A DNA stretch of 64,000 nt from Ardenticatenaceae bacterium (GTDB taxonomy: Bacteria > Chloroflexota > Anaerolineae > Promineifilales > Promineifilaceae), in assembly GCA_011525915.1 (NCBI GenBank), contig WYBM01000012.1, positions 62,001 through 126,000 on the forward strand. The letters run 5' to 3'. The position numbers and the translations under genes are program-made. The notes beneath the pieces were generated by a model, which saw nothing but the letters and a program-made list of their open reading frames with translations, had not been told where the DNA came from and ran no database searches. Shown here in pieces: positions 41,289 to 50,848 of the stretch. Each line of letters starts with the position of its first letter. The stretch's first letter is position 1.

Positions 41289-43454
41289 TTATGACACCGG
41301 CGAAACCGGCTCTCCTGTGGCTAATGATGTGGCGATAGCAAACATTGTCTGGGTCACCAGCACTGACTCAGAAAACGGCACCGGTTCATCGCTATCACGC
41401 TGCACGGCCGTTACCAACGCCGCCATTTCCGCCCCATGCCCTTTATCTGGTCGGGACTTTTCCACGGTTTGTTTGCCATTACTAACCAGGGTAAGCTGGC
41501 GAAAATCATCCAGCACAGCCGCTTTACCAGCGGCAAACACCTCGATCCGTTCCTTCGGCAGCCGTTTGTCCCCATTGGCAGCATATAAAATAGTCCCTAC
41601 GCTGCCATCGGCAAAACGCAGCACGGCCGTTATATTATCCTGGTTATAGCGCCCGCCATCCGGCAAGCCATAGGCAAAAACTTGCGTGACCGGCTGCCTT
41701 ACAAGATGAAGTAACAAATCCACAAAATGGCATACCTCACCTACCAGGCGTCCGCCGCCAATTTCCCGGTCCTGTATCCAATGATCCGGTGGAATATAAC
41801 CAGCATTGACCCGATAGTATAAAAGCATCGGCTCCCCGACAGGGGCCAGAAACGTACGTAGTGAACGCACCAGGGGGGCAAAACGGCGATTAAAACCCAC
41901 CATCACAAATGGCCGGCTTAATTCTGCATACGTCTTTGTCACCTCTGCCAGTTGCGTTGGTGTTAGTGCCAGCGGTTTTTCCACAAAAACTGATTTGCCC
42001 GCCTGCAAACTGCGCCTGACCAGGTCTGCATGGCTGTCATGGCGCGAAGCAATCACGACCAGGTTTACCTGCTCATCCACCAGGGCAGTTTCGGGGTCAG
42101 CGGCGCAGAGGGCAAAGCCGGCCTTTTCTGCCACAGACCGGGCTGTCAGCCCGCTGGGCGTCACCACTAACCGTAAAGATACCGCCTCATTTTTTTGTAG
42201 GTGTGGCAGCAACATGGATTGGGCAAAACTTCCTGCGCCTAATAGTGCCAGGACCACAGGCCGGGGTGGACCGGCTGCTGTTGTAACCCTGATAGGGGTA
42301 CGGGTGGGGAACTCAGGTACAACTGCCTCGTCTACACCATAATCCAACAAGACCCCTAGAAAGGGTGCCTCCATTTCTCCTTGAATCAGTTGATAGGCTG
42401 TTTCTGCTTCTTCAACAGGGTAACAATGGGTTGTCAGAGGAGCCATATCAAGCTTGCCCTGGGCCAGCAGACCTAGAAAGGCAACCATATTGCGCCCTTC
42501 TGTCCAACGCACGTAACCAATAGGATAATCACGCCCTTTTTCTTCGTATTCCGGATCATACCGGCCAGGGCCATAAGAACGAGAGAGACGTACCTCTAGT
42601 TCCTTTTCATAAAAAGGCGAGCGCGGAATGTCCATGCCCACCGCCCCCACAACGACGAGCCTGGCCCGCTCCCGTGCTAAATGTGCTGCCAGCACAATAG
42701 GATCGCTGGAACGGGTGGCCGCCGTTAAGATAACGGCATCCAAACCTGCCGGACTGTAACGTCGAGCTTCTGCCTCTAGATCTGCATCATGAGGCGAGGC
42801 AGCCACATCGGCTCCTAATTCTCTAGCCAGGGTGCATCGTACCGGGTTAACATCCAACCCGACCACGCGACAACCGGCGGCGCGCAGCAACTGCACGGTC
42901 AGCAGCCCCAACAACCCCAGACCAATCACCCCCACCGTCTCACCCAGAGCCGGTTCCGCCTGGCGCACCCCTTGCATGGCGATGGCCCCCAGGGTGGTAT
43001 AGGCGGCCTGGGCTAGTGGTACTCCTGAGGGCACGGGGGCGCACAAATTCTGGGGCACATAAATTATTTCAGCATGGCTGGCATAGCCGCCACCGGCACA
43101 GGCGACCTTATCGCCTACTTTCAGCCCTGTTACCTGCTCACCAACTGCCACCACGATGCCGGCGGTTGAATACCCCAATGGGCTGAGTGCTTCTAACTTA
43201 TTGACCACTTTTTGGTATGTAGCCTGGAAGCCTAACTGCTGATACGTCTGCACCACCTGGCGCACCTGGTCTGGCCGGGCCATGGCTTTACCCAGCAGGC
43301 TTTTTTGGGCCACTTCTACCTTAGCGCGCTCGGTACCGGCACTGATAAGCGAAAAGGCAGTCTGTACCAGCACACCCTGGGGCTGTAACATAGGCGCGGG
43401 CACATCGGCTACTTCTAAACGGCCGTTTTTCTGTTGTTGTACAATTTGTTTCAT
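41289..43454 (-). CDS. Fused zinc-type alcohol dehydrogenase and Gfo/Idh/MocA oxidoreductase
   Basis: 721 residues. The N-terminal half (1-350) is a medium-chain dehydrogenase: VGDKVACAGGGYASHAEI, and the Rossmann motif TVGVIGLGLLGLLTVQLL. The C-terminal half (375-721) is a Gfo/Idh/MocA domain: LALLGAGSFAQSMLLPHL, FVEKPLALTPTQ, and the HFVDLLLHLV segment with the family His. Two dehydrogenase domains in one chain suggest a coupled oxidation/reduction on a nucleotide sugar. The start overlaps the upstream asparagine synthase stop by 4 bases. Confidence 0.92.
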   Translation of the reverse strand: MKQIVQQQKNGRLEVADVPAPMLQPQGVLVQTAFSLISAGTERAKVEVAQKSLLGKAMARPDQVRQVVQTYQQLGFQATYQKVVNKLEALSPLGYSTAGIVVAVGEQVTGLKVGDKVACAGGGYASHAEIIYVPQNLCAPVPSGVPLAQAAYTTLGAIAMQGVRQAEPALGETVGVIGLGLLGLLTVQLLRAAGCRVVGLDVNPVRCTLARELGADVAASPHDADLEAEARRYSPAGLDAVILTAATRSSDPIVLAAHLARERARLVVVGAVGMDIPRSPFYEKELEVRLSRSYGPGRYDPEYEEKGRDYPIGYVRWTEGRNMVAFLGLLAQGKLDMAPLTTHCYPVEEAETAYQLIQGEMEAPFLGVLLDYGVDEAVVPEFPTRTPIRVTTAAGPPRPVVLALLGAGSFAQSMLLPHLQKNEAVSLRLVVTPSGLTARSVAEKAGFALCAADPETALVDEQVNLVVIASRHDSHADLVRRSLQAGKSVFVEKPLALTPTQLAEVTKTYAELSRPFVMVGFNRRFAPLVRSLRTFLAPVGEPMLLYYRVNAGYIPPDHWIQDREIGGGRLVGEVCHFVDLLLHLVRQPVTQVFAYGLPDGGRYNQDNITAVLRFADGSVGTILYAANGDKRLPKERIEVFAAGKAAVLDDFRQLTLVSNGKQTVEKSRPDKGHGAEMAALVTAVQRDSDEPVPFSESVLVTQTMFAIATSLATGEPVSPVS

Positions 43455-45424
43455 AATCCATTCACAAGTTCGATTTCTGACACGGGTTGGGAGAGTTTAT
43501 CTATAAAAATTTGCTGCCATAGTTCAAACGTAAGCAACGCCCAAATCTGGTAGGTGTAGTCTGCTTTTCCTGCCCGATGTTGGGCAATGAGCTGGCGCAC
43601 AACCGTGGGGTCAAAATAGCCTCTGGACCGAATATTTTCAACAGAGAGTCTTTCATCAATCAGTTTAATCAAATCATCGGCCAACCATTTACGAATCGGT
43701 GCCCCAAAACCAATTTTACGCCGTTTAATAATAGATTCTGGCAGTAAATCTTTCATGGCCTCACGCAAAATATATTTACCTGTCAACCCACGCAGCTTCA
43801 AATGAGCAGGCACACGTGCCATCAACTCGACAAGTTCATAATCAAGGAAAGGGACGCGCATCTCGATGGAGGCAGCCATACTCAACTTGTCACCATAGGT
43901 AAGATTCAGCTCAGGCAAGAAGGTCTTCAAATCCACATGCAGCATCTGATTAACAAAGGGCTGCTCAGGCACTTCGGCAAAATAGTCACGATGGCGGTGA
44001 CCACCATCAAACAGAGACATCTGCGCCCGCCAGGACGGGCTATAAAGTGACAGCAATGTCTCTTGCGAGTAATACATGCGGTTTAAGATGTAACGATCAA
44101 CAGGCGGCACTTCTACCACATCCAGAACTTTGCGGAAATAGCGGTGGAAAGCAAGCAGCCAGCCAAGATGCACACCAGGCGCGTGTGCCGCAATGGGCGG
44201 CAACAGGTTAAGCCCGGGACTGATAATATGGTTACGCAAAAAGCGGGGGGTTTTGCCAAACCATTGGGCAAACTGGTCTACCATATGAACGCGATAACCG
44301 GCAAACACCTCATCGGCGCCTTGCCCTGACAGCAGCACAGTAGCTTGAGGCCGGGCAGCTTCGGAGATAAGCATCGTATTAATAGCGGCCGGATCGGCAA
44401 CCGGTTCGTCCAAGTGCCACAGCACTTTAGGCAGTGTAGCTATGATGTCTGGGTCTACTTCAATGCTATGGAAATTGGCCCCAAAATGGTCGGCAACCAG
44501 GCGGGCATATTTTTCATCTTCACCTGCTCCCTGTTCCAGGCGGGCATCCTGGTCACGAAAAGTGATCGTATAAGCATCCACCGGAGCTTGAGTAAGTTCG
44601 CTCATCAATCCTAAGAGAATGCTGGAATCAAGACCACCGGAAAGAAAAAGGCCAATGGGCACGTCCGCAATCAGGTGACGTTGCACGGCATGGGTAAGGG
44701 TTTGACGTAATTCTTGCGCCCAGTCTGTTGTGGAACGGCCGTGTTCTTCATGCCAATGCATTTGCCAATAAGGATGGGTTTGGATACAACCGTTGCACCA
44801 TTGCAAATAGTGGCCGGGGGGCAATTTGTAAATGCCTTGAAACATCGTTAAAGGGCCGGGGACCCACAGGTGAGATAGAAAGTAATGTAATGCTTCTGGG
44901 GCTACAGTGCGAGAAAGGGTCGGGTCTTGTAATAAGGATTTAATCTCCGAACCAAAATACAGCACACCATTGTGGTTGGTATAGTAGACGGGTTTTACAC
45001 CCATGCGGTCACGGACAAGGGTGAGTTCTTGTTTATTTGTGTCCCAAATGGCGATGGCAAACATGCCATTAAGCTGGGCGAAAGATTTAGGACCATGTTG
45101 TTCATACAAACGCAAAATCACTTCCGTATCCGTGCCGGAGCGAAAGGTATGACCACATGCTATTAACTGGGCACGGATTTCAGGGAAATTGTACACTTCT
45201 CCGTTGTAAGTAATCCACAAAGTTTGTGTATCGTTGCTCATGGGCATGTGCCCGGCGGATGACAAATCTTGAATCGCCAGGCGTCGATTGCCTAAGCCAA
45301 CATGCCCGTCAGGCGAGATATACATACCGGCATCATCAGGACCACGATGTTTAATAACGGCCGTCATACGGGCCAATAATTTGGGGTCTATGTGATTGCC
45401 TGCAATGCCACAAATGCCACACAT
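43451..45424 (-). CDS. asnB: Asparagine-synthase-type glutamine amidotransferase 1
   Basis: 657 residues. The N-terminal Ntn glutaminase domain begins MCGICGIAGN with Cys2 as the nucleophile, and RGPDDAGMY follows. The C-terminal synthetase domain has the PP-loop SGGLDSSILLGLMS and GQGADEVFAGYR. It could make asparagine, but its place in a sugar cluster also fits WbpS-like amidation of uronic acids. A second enzyme of the same kind lies at 47777-49678. The downstream gene overlaps by 4 bases. Confidence 0.9.
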   Translation of the reverse strand: MCGICGIAGNHIDPKLLARMTAVIKHRGPDDAGMYISPDGHVGLGNRRLAIQDLSSAGHMPMSNDTQTLWITYNGEVYNFPEIRAQLIACGHTFRSGTDTEVILRLYEQHGPKSFAQLNGMFAIAIWDTNKQELTLVRDRMGVKPVYYTNHNGVLYFGSEIKSLLQDPTLSRTVAPEALHYFLSHLWVPGPLTMFQGIYKLPPGHYLQWCNGCIQTHPYWQMHWHEEHGRSTTDWAQELRQTLTHAVQRHLIADVPIGLFLSGGLDSSILLGLMSELTQAPVDAYTITFRDQDARLEQGAGEDEKYARLVADHFGANFHSIEVDPDIIATLPKVLWHLDEPVADPAAINTMLISEAARPQATVLLSGQGADEVFAGYRVHMVDQFAQWFGKTPRFLRNHIISPGLNLLPPIAAHAPGVHLGWLLAFHRYFRKVLDVVEVPPVDRYILNRMYYSQETLLSLYSPSWRAQMSLFDGGHRHRDYFAEVPEQPFVNQMLHVDLKTFLPELNLTYGDKLSMAASIEMRVPFLDYELVELMARVPAHLKLRGLTGKYILREAMKDLLPESIIKRRKIGFGAPIRKWLADDLIKLIDERLSVENIRSRGYFDPTVVRQLIAQHRAGKADYTYQIWALLTFELWQQIFIDKLSQPVSEIELVNGL

Positions 45425-45427
45425 ATC

Positions 45428-45505
45428 AGTACTCAGTACTCGGTACTCAGTATTCAGTATTCAGTACACAGATAACTGGGTACTGGGTACTGATCACTGG
45501 GTACT
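45428..45505. repeat. CAGTACTCAGTATTCAGT-type repeat, site 2
   Basis: The whole gap between asnB and the following glycosyltransferase stop consists of approximate repeats of CAGTACTCAGTA, TCAGTATTCAGTATTCAGTA and CTGGGTACTGGGTACTG, the second half being roughly complementary to the first. It resembles the repeat at 29206-29254 and could fold into a hairpin. Confidence 0.8.
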
Positions 45506-46620
45506 CATTTTGTATTTTGCAAGACAGTCGTTAAAATGGCTGCCAACCGTTCGTGGGCCATATCGGCCGTAAAATGGGATAAAAATCGTGCTCGTGCTGC
45601 CTGCCCCATCTGTTGCCGCCGTTGAGGATTTTCCAACAGGAATTGGATCTTGGCGAGAATAGCCGCGGAATCTGACGGCGGCACTAAAAAGCCGGTTTCT
45701 CCGTCTAAGACGCTTTCGGCAATCGCTCCCTGGTTGGTGGAGATGATCGGCAAACCGGCGGCCATGCCTTCCAAGATGACACGAGGGTGCCCTTCTGGTT
45801 CGATGGGCGGGAAAATCATAAAATCGCTAGAAAGCAGCAGTTGGTGTTTAGTCTGGCCGGTCACAATACCCACAAAGTGGAGTCTGTCAGCAACGGCCGA
45901 ATGTTGCAAGCTCTGGATGCATTCCTGGATTTGAGGGGATTCAGGCGGTCCGGCAAAAACAAACTCTAATTGGGGAAAACACTCCAGCGCCGCTACAACC
46001 GCTTCGAGCGTCACCAAAAAACCTTTGCGAACGCGCAAGTTACTCAGGTATAACCCACATACTTTGTCTGGGGGTCGGGAAACGGCCGTTCCTTGGGCAA
46101 AATCTTCGGTCCCATTCGGCGCCACTGAAATACGTTCAGGGGGAATCAAGTCACCAAACACCCCACGCAGGTTTTCGCCCAGGACAATGGCGTGTTGTAC
46201 CCGGCTCAGGGTGTAACAGATGAGGCGTTTGACAAAAGTGGGGGAACGGCCGTAAAAATCGGGGAACTCGCTGCCTCGTAAATGGATAACGGTAGCAATA
46301 TTCAACCAGATCGCTGGTAGGAGAAAAGTGCAGTCACGCAAAAAACCGGCCGTGCCTTGTGAAATGGGTAAATAGACCAGGTTAGGGCGGTAGCGCAATA
46401 ACAAACCTGAATACCGAGCAGCATGCCAGAGGGCCAGCAGCACATTCCCCATATCAAACTTGCCGATGTTTTCAATGGTACGGCGATCGGCCGTGTCCAG
46501 GTGCAAGTGGCAAAAACGCCGAAAAGCCGGAGAGTTTAAGATTAGTTTGGTAGAAACGGCCACCCCATGATAAGGCGGAGGTGTGGGGCCAATGATGAGG
46601 ATTTTAGGTTTCACAGACAT
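45505..46620 (-). CDS. Glycosyltransferase, GT4 type (1)
   Basis: About 371 residues from ATG 46620, 5 bases after the upstream stop; a start at 46761 would overlap the preceding gene by 136 bases. GT-B fold with PKILIIGPTPPPYHGVAVST at the N-terminus and the C-terminal donor-binding region IEPEGHPRVILEGMAAGLPI with the EX7E pair. It would add one sugar to the lipid-linked repeat. The repeat region at 45428 follows it. Confidence 0.88.
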   Translation of the reverse strand: MSVKPKILIIGPTPPPYHGVAVSTKLILNSPAFRRFCHLHLDTADRRTIENIGKFDMGNVLLALWHAARYSGLLLRYRPNLVYLPISQGTAGFLRDCTFLLPAIWLNIATVIHLRGSEFPDFYGRSPTFVKRLICYTLSRVQHAIVLGENLRGVFGDLIPPERISVAPNGTEDFAQGTAVSRPPDKVCGLYLSNLRVRKGFLVTLEAVVAALECFPQLEFVFAGPPESPQIQECIQSLQHSAVADRLHFVGIVTGQTKHQLLLSSDFMIFPPIEPEGHPRVILEGMAAGLPIISTNQGAIAESVLDGETGFLVPPSDSAAILAKIQFLLENPQRRQQMGQAARARFLSHFTADMAHERLAAILTTVLQNTK

Positions 46621-46625
46621 AGAGG

Positions 46626-47795
46626 TCAGGTAGATGTCAAGGCCAGTTGGATGGCTTGCAGAAAAGCCTGGACAGAGTGTTGAATGGTAGCTTTGGATTG
46701 GATAGTGGCGGCCGCTTGTTGCCCCATTCGCGTCCGTAATTCCGAATCTTCCAGCAGGCATTTTAGGGCATGGGTCAATTCATCACCCTGGCGTGGGTCT
46801 ACGACAAAACCGTTCTGCCCGTCTACTACTAGATCGCGAGTAGCTCCGGCAATAGGAGAAGCCACTACCGGCAACCCGCAGGCCATTGCCTCGTTTAAGA
46901 CCAGGCCCCAGACATCGTATAGGGATGGAAAAACAAAAACATCCGCCAGCGCGTAATAAAAGGGAACTTTAGCGGGCGGTTGCGTTCCCCAAAAGTGAAC
47001 ACAATTACTCAGCCCCAGCTTGTGAACCTGATTCTGCAACTCTTTTATTAGCGGCCCTCCGCCAACAAGATGAAAATGAAACCCATCAACCTGTTGAAGC
47101 CTGGCAAAAGCATCGAGAACATAGTGAATTCCTTTAAGTGGTATGAAAGTTCCTACATATAAGAAATTTACTCCGCGTAAATGATGCGTTGCTTTAAACA
47201 GTTCAACTTCGTCTAGGGCTTGATGCACTCCATCTGTGAAAAACTGATTATCTACAGCATTGACCCCAACAATGATGCGGTCAAGCTCCGCACCCATTTG
47301 TATTAAGTAATCGCGGGCAGCTGTACCATAAGTGATTGAGGCAGCTGCATGACGGGCCAGGAAACCCTGAAGAGAAGGCGATACTCCCCGACCCTGCCGT
47401 TCAATCGTAGCCCCAGACCATTGCACATAGGGAATTTTGGCTAGTTGGGCATATGACCAGCTGAGAAAGCCAGGTATACCAAAAGCCCCTGAAATTAAGA
47501 GATGCGGACGATACTCTCGTAGGGATGGTATTAAGGCAACTGGCATAGACAAAAGACGGTCATAGCTTAGATTAAATTCCAGACTATAAACGCTAGTATG
47601 AGGATAACGGTCACTTTCTGCCTCACCACCCCGTCTGCGAATATGCTTTTGCGGGTTTGAGTAAAAAAAGACGCGAAAATCGCCTCCGGCTGCTTGAATC
47701 TCACGATTCAAATGTTCATAGAGGGGTATACGGTAGGGGCGAGGAATATTCGTCACAAGGGCAATACGCTTGCCTATCAATTGCTGTGTATCCAT
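46626..47795 (-). CDS. Glycosyltransferase, GT4 type (2)
   Basis: About 389 residues from ATG 47795; two further in-frame starts lie upstream (47807, 47831), deeper in asnB2. GT-B fold: LVTNIPRPYRIPLYEHL at the N-terminus, YVGTFIPLKGIHYVLDAF in the middle and SLYDVWGLVLNEAMACGLPV for donor binding. It overlaps the end of the second asparagine-synthase gene by 19 bases. Confidence 0.88.
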   Translation of the reverse strand: MDTQQLIGKRIALVTNIPRPYRIPLYEHLNREIQAAGGDFRVFFYSNPQKHIRRRGGEAESDRYPHTSVYSLEFNLSYDRLLSMPVALIPSLREYRPHLLISGAFGIPGFLSWSYAQLAKIPYVQWSGATIERQGRGVSPSLQGFLARHAAASITYGTAARDYLIQMGAELDRIIVGVNAVDNQFFTDGVHQALDEVELFKATHHLRGVNFLYVGTFIPLKGIHYVLDAFARLQQVDGFHFHLVGGGPLIKELQNQVHKLGLSNCVHFWGTQPPAKVPFYYALADVFVFPSLYDVWGLVLNEAMACGLPVVASPIAGATRDLVVDGQNGFVVDPRQGDELTHALKCLLEDSELRTRMGQQAAATIQSKATIQHSVQAFLQAIQLALTST

Positions 47796-49678
47796 TGCAT
47801 GTACCATTGCCCCAGAGAAAGAAGTCCCCAATGAACAGATGTTAAATGACCATCAGCTATCTGCTTTCGGGTTTGAATCAGCCAATTAACATTAAAGATC
47901 CTCTCTTCTTGTTGTAAACACTCCAAACCGGCCAACAATGAATCACCAAAGGCTTCTGTCAACCAGCTTTCTACCGGGGCGCAGAAACCTTGTTTTGGCC
48001 GATCTACAATCTCCGCCGGTAGGAAACGCCGGGCGATCTGGCGCAATAGATGTTTGTTTTGGTAGTTGGGATACTTGAAGCGAGAGGGGATGGAAAGGCT
48101 TAAAGTGACAAATTCATGATCCAGTAAGGGCACCCGCCCCTCAATGGAAGCCGCCATGCCCATTTTGTCCAAACGCATGAGGAAATCTTCTAACAAACTC
48201 CCCTTAAGAGCAGCATAGGACATCCAGGCCAAATAATCATCCGGGTGAGGGTGGTTAGCAGTAAACTGTTTTTGCCAATCTGCCAGGGGGAGGATATCCC
48301 AAAGATGGCCGTTTACCACTAAATCAGGCGACAATAAAACAGCCAACTGCTCTGGTTTGAATAGTGTTCCGCCCCAAAAAAGCTGCTCACCGGCCATTCC
48401 ACGCCGGATTATTTCCTTTTGAGCTTCTTTACGTAGCAATTTTTGTGCCATATGACTGGTGGCGCGACGCATAGGAGCGGGTAGTGCCTGAAGCGTTTGC
48501 CAGCCGTTGTGATAGAGTCGCAGATAAGTCATCCAACTGTTATAACCGGCATAGAGTTCATCTCCACCGTCGCCTGAAAGAACCACAATGACACCATTAT
48601 CGCGGGCCAGTTGGGAAACAAAATAAGTAGCAAACCAAATAGGGTTAGCCACTGGCTCTTCCTGGTATTGTAAAAAGCGTGGGAAAAACGCCTGCACCTC
48701 CTCTGGCCCAATGAGGATTTCGTGGGCCTCCGCTTTTAAATGTTCGGCCACGCGGCGGGCATAGATCAATTCGTTGTATTCAGGGTGGCCACGAAAGCCC
48801 AGAGTGAAGGTTTTGACAGGTTGCCCAATCTGGCGAGCGGCCAAGGCAGCCACAAGGCTGGAATCTATACCACCGCTCAGGAAAACACCTACCGGTACAT
48901 CAGACACTAAACGCAGTTTGACCGATTCTTCCAGTTTAGCGGCAACCATATCCAAGTATTGAGCTTCGCTATAGCCGGTTAAGGGTTGCACATCCTGATA
49001 AATGTCCCAATACGGCCGTTTTTGCACCCCGTTTTCATTCACTACCAACAAATGACCTGGCTCCAATTTTTCTACATTAGTAAACAGAGTATGAGGAGGA
49101 GGCACATAACCCAAAGCTAAATAGCAGCGCAAATTTTCGCGGTTCAACTGGGGATGAACACAACCAGAAGCAAACAACGCCTTGATTTCAGAAGCAAAGA
49201 GGAATTTACCTTCACTAAGGGTGTAATAGAGGGGCTTAATACCGACACGATCACGAGCCAGAAGCAGTCGTTGTTTACGGCCGTCCCACAGAGCAAAGGC
49301 AAACATCCCTCGTAACCGTTCGACCATCTGGTCACCCATTTCCTCATACAGGTGAATCAGTGTCTCTGTGTCAGTGTGCGAGCAAAAATGATGACCAACT
49401 TGCTCCAGTTCTCTCCGTAAAGCGGCGAAGTTGTAAATTTCGCCATTGTAGGCAATCCAGATCGTACTGTCCTCATTGCTCATCGGTTGATGCCCGGCGG
49501 CCGATAGGTCAATAATCGCCAGCCGCCGATTAGCCAGACCAACCTGAGCATCGGGCGAAACCCAAATGCCAGCATCATCGGGGCCCCGATGATGCATGAC
49601 ACCATTCATCGTGTGTAGGCTCGTTTCGCTGATCCGATCCTTATTATTCAGATTCAAAATGCCACATATGCCGCACAT
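47777..49678 (-). CDS. asnB: Asparagine-synthase-type glutamine amidotransferase 2
   Basis: About 633 residues. The start is placed at ATG 49678 because the mature enzyme needs Cys at position 2 (MCGICGILN); a start 3 codons earlier at 49687 would mask it. The glutaminase domain has HRGPDDAGIWVS; the synthetase domain has LSGGIDSSLVAALAA and LSGDGGDELYAGYN. It is related to but distinct from the enzyme at 43451-45424. The 204-base gap upstream of it contains no gene. Confidence 0.9.
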   Translation of the reverse strand: MCGICGILNLNNKDRISETSLHTMNGVMHHRGPDDAGIWVSPDAQVGLANRRLAIIDLSAAGHQPMSNEDSTIWIAYNGEIYNFAALRRELEQVGHHFCSHTDTETLIHLYEEMGDQMVERLRGMFAFALWDGRKQRLLLARDRVGIKPLYYTLSEGKFLFASEIKALFASGCVHPQLNRENLRCYLALGYVPPPHTLFTNVEKLEPGHLLVVNENGVQKRPYWDIYQDVQPLTGYSEAQYLDMVAAKLEESVKLRLVSDVPVGVFLSGGIDSSLVAALAARQIGQPVKTFTLGFRGHPEYNELIYARRVAEHLKAEAHEILIGPEEVQAFFPRFLQYQEEPVANPIWFATYFVSQLARDNGVIVVLSGDGGDELYAGYNSWMTYLRLYHNGWQTLQALPAPMRRATSHMAQKLLRKEAQKEIIRRGMAGEQLFWGGTLFKPEQLAVLLSPDLVVNGHLWDILPLADWQKQFTANHPHPDDYLAWMSYAALKGSLLEDFLMRLDKMGMAASIEGRVPLLDHEFVTLSLSIPSRFKYPNYQNKHLLRQIARRFLPAEIVDRPKQGFCAPVESWLTEAFGDSLLAGLECLQQEERIFNVNWLIQTRKQIADGHLTSVHWGLLSLGQWYMQWIHSN

Positions 49679-49882
49679 ATCAACCACTTCAACCCTTGTG
49701 AACCAGGTATAGGGTTCTTAACAGGAACCAAATTGTTGCACCAATTGTTTACCTAATTTCCTATGAAGTGCCTCCACCTCGACTTGGAACTCGTCACCAT
49801 AAACCACTCTGAAGCATCATGTCTATAACAACAAACATGATGATAATCATCTCAACAGTGAATGGTAACAATTATCAAACAT

Positions 49883-50848
49883 TTACGAGGCTTTTGCTCC
49901 GATGTAGCTGATGCCACTACCGGGATTTACCGGCGTAATGTCGGTAAATCCTGTTTGTTTATACCACTGGAAAACATCATGGTGAGTATAGAAGAAGACA
50001 TGTTTAGGCGAATACAAATCGAATGTGTTGCAAATTCGCCAGCGATGTGTCGGGAAATTGACACTAACGGGTAAAAGAATCCGAGTAATAAACGGACCTA
50101 AAACAGGAATCTTATTTACATAATACAGAGGAACAGCCAGATAACAAAGATATAAAAGCAGGCGTTTGGGCAAACGGGTGGTCAGTTTACGATAAAAAGT
50201 TGTTGTTTGGATATAAGCCTTGTTGTATGATGCGTAGACCATCAGACTAAAAAAACCGCTTTGCTTGAGCAAAGGAACCAATGCCTTAAATGCTCCATCA
50301 GGATCAGGGGTATGATGCAGTACTCCATGACTATAAATACCGTCAAACGTTTCAGATCGGAAAGGTAATTTGAAAATATCAGCCTGAACAAAATCGATAT
50401 TGACTCTGTCCTTTAGGTTCTTGTGGGCAGCGTCAATAGCATAGCTTAAATCAATACACACAACGTGGGCACCATAATTCAGCGCGATTTCTGCAAAGCG
50501 TCCTTTGCCGCAGCCAGCATCAAGAACAAGTTTGCCAGCTAATTGTTTGGCAGGGAAATTGAAGAATTGTTGAAAGGTATTATCTGATAAGTTCAATCCC
50601 GTCTGGCTGTCAAGTTGGGCAGTACGAAAGACCGTCCATTCTACCGTAAAAGCATCAGCATAACTATCTGAAGCCACAAAACGTGGAATAAATTGCTGAA
50701 TTGGATAGTGCTGGCTGCATCCAGTACAGCTAAGATCCCCGCTTTCAATCTCTCCTTGCGCCCATTGGGCATTCTCCACGATCAAATTATGCTTACATTC
50801 AGGGCATACTAACGACCCAAGAAATTCTTCTCTCACTAATTCCTCCAC
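49883..50848 (-). CDS. Class I methyltransferase with N-terminal zinc-ribbon-like segment
   Basis: 321 residues. Two CxxC pairs (VCPECKH at about 14-20, SCTGCSQ at about 40-46) form a Trm112-like metal-binding segment. The AdoMet domain has VLDAGCGKGRFAEIAL and VQADIFKLPFRSETFDGIYS, with GVLHHTPDPDGAF after it. The C-terminus (about 210-265) is hydrophobic. It could methylate a sugar or lipid in the cluster. It overlaps the following glycosyltransferase start by 13 bases. Confidence 0.82.
   Translation of the reverse strand: MEELVREEFLGSLVCPECKHNLIVENAQWAQGEIESGDLSCTGCSQHYPIQQFIPRFVASDSYADAFTVEWTVFRTAQLDSQTGLNLSDNTFQQFFNFPAKQLAGKLVLDAGCGKGRFAEIALNYGAHVVCIDLSYAIDAAHKNLKDRVNIDFVQADIFKLPFRSETFDGIYSHGVLHHTPDPDGAFKALVPLLKQSGFFSLMVYASYNKAYIQTTTFYRKLTTRLPKRLLLYLCYLAVPLYYVNKIPVLGPFITRILLPVSVNFPTHRWRICNTFDLYSPKHVFFYTHHDVFQWYKQTGFTDITPVNPGSGISYIGAKAS

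Noticed and set aside
45428..45505. CRISPR-like array
   Set aside because: Units are short, imperfect and adjacent, without uniform spacers.
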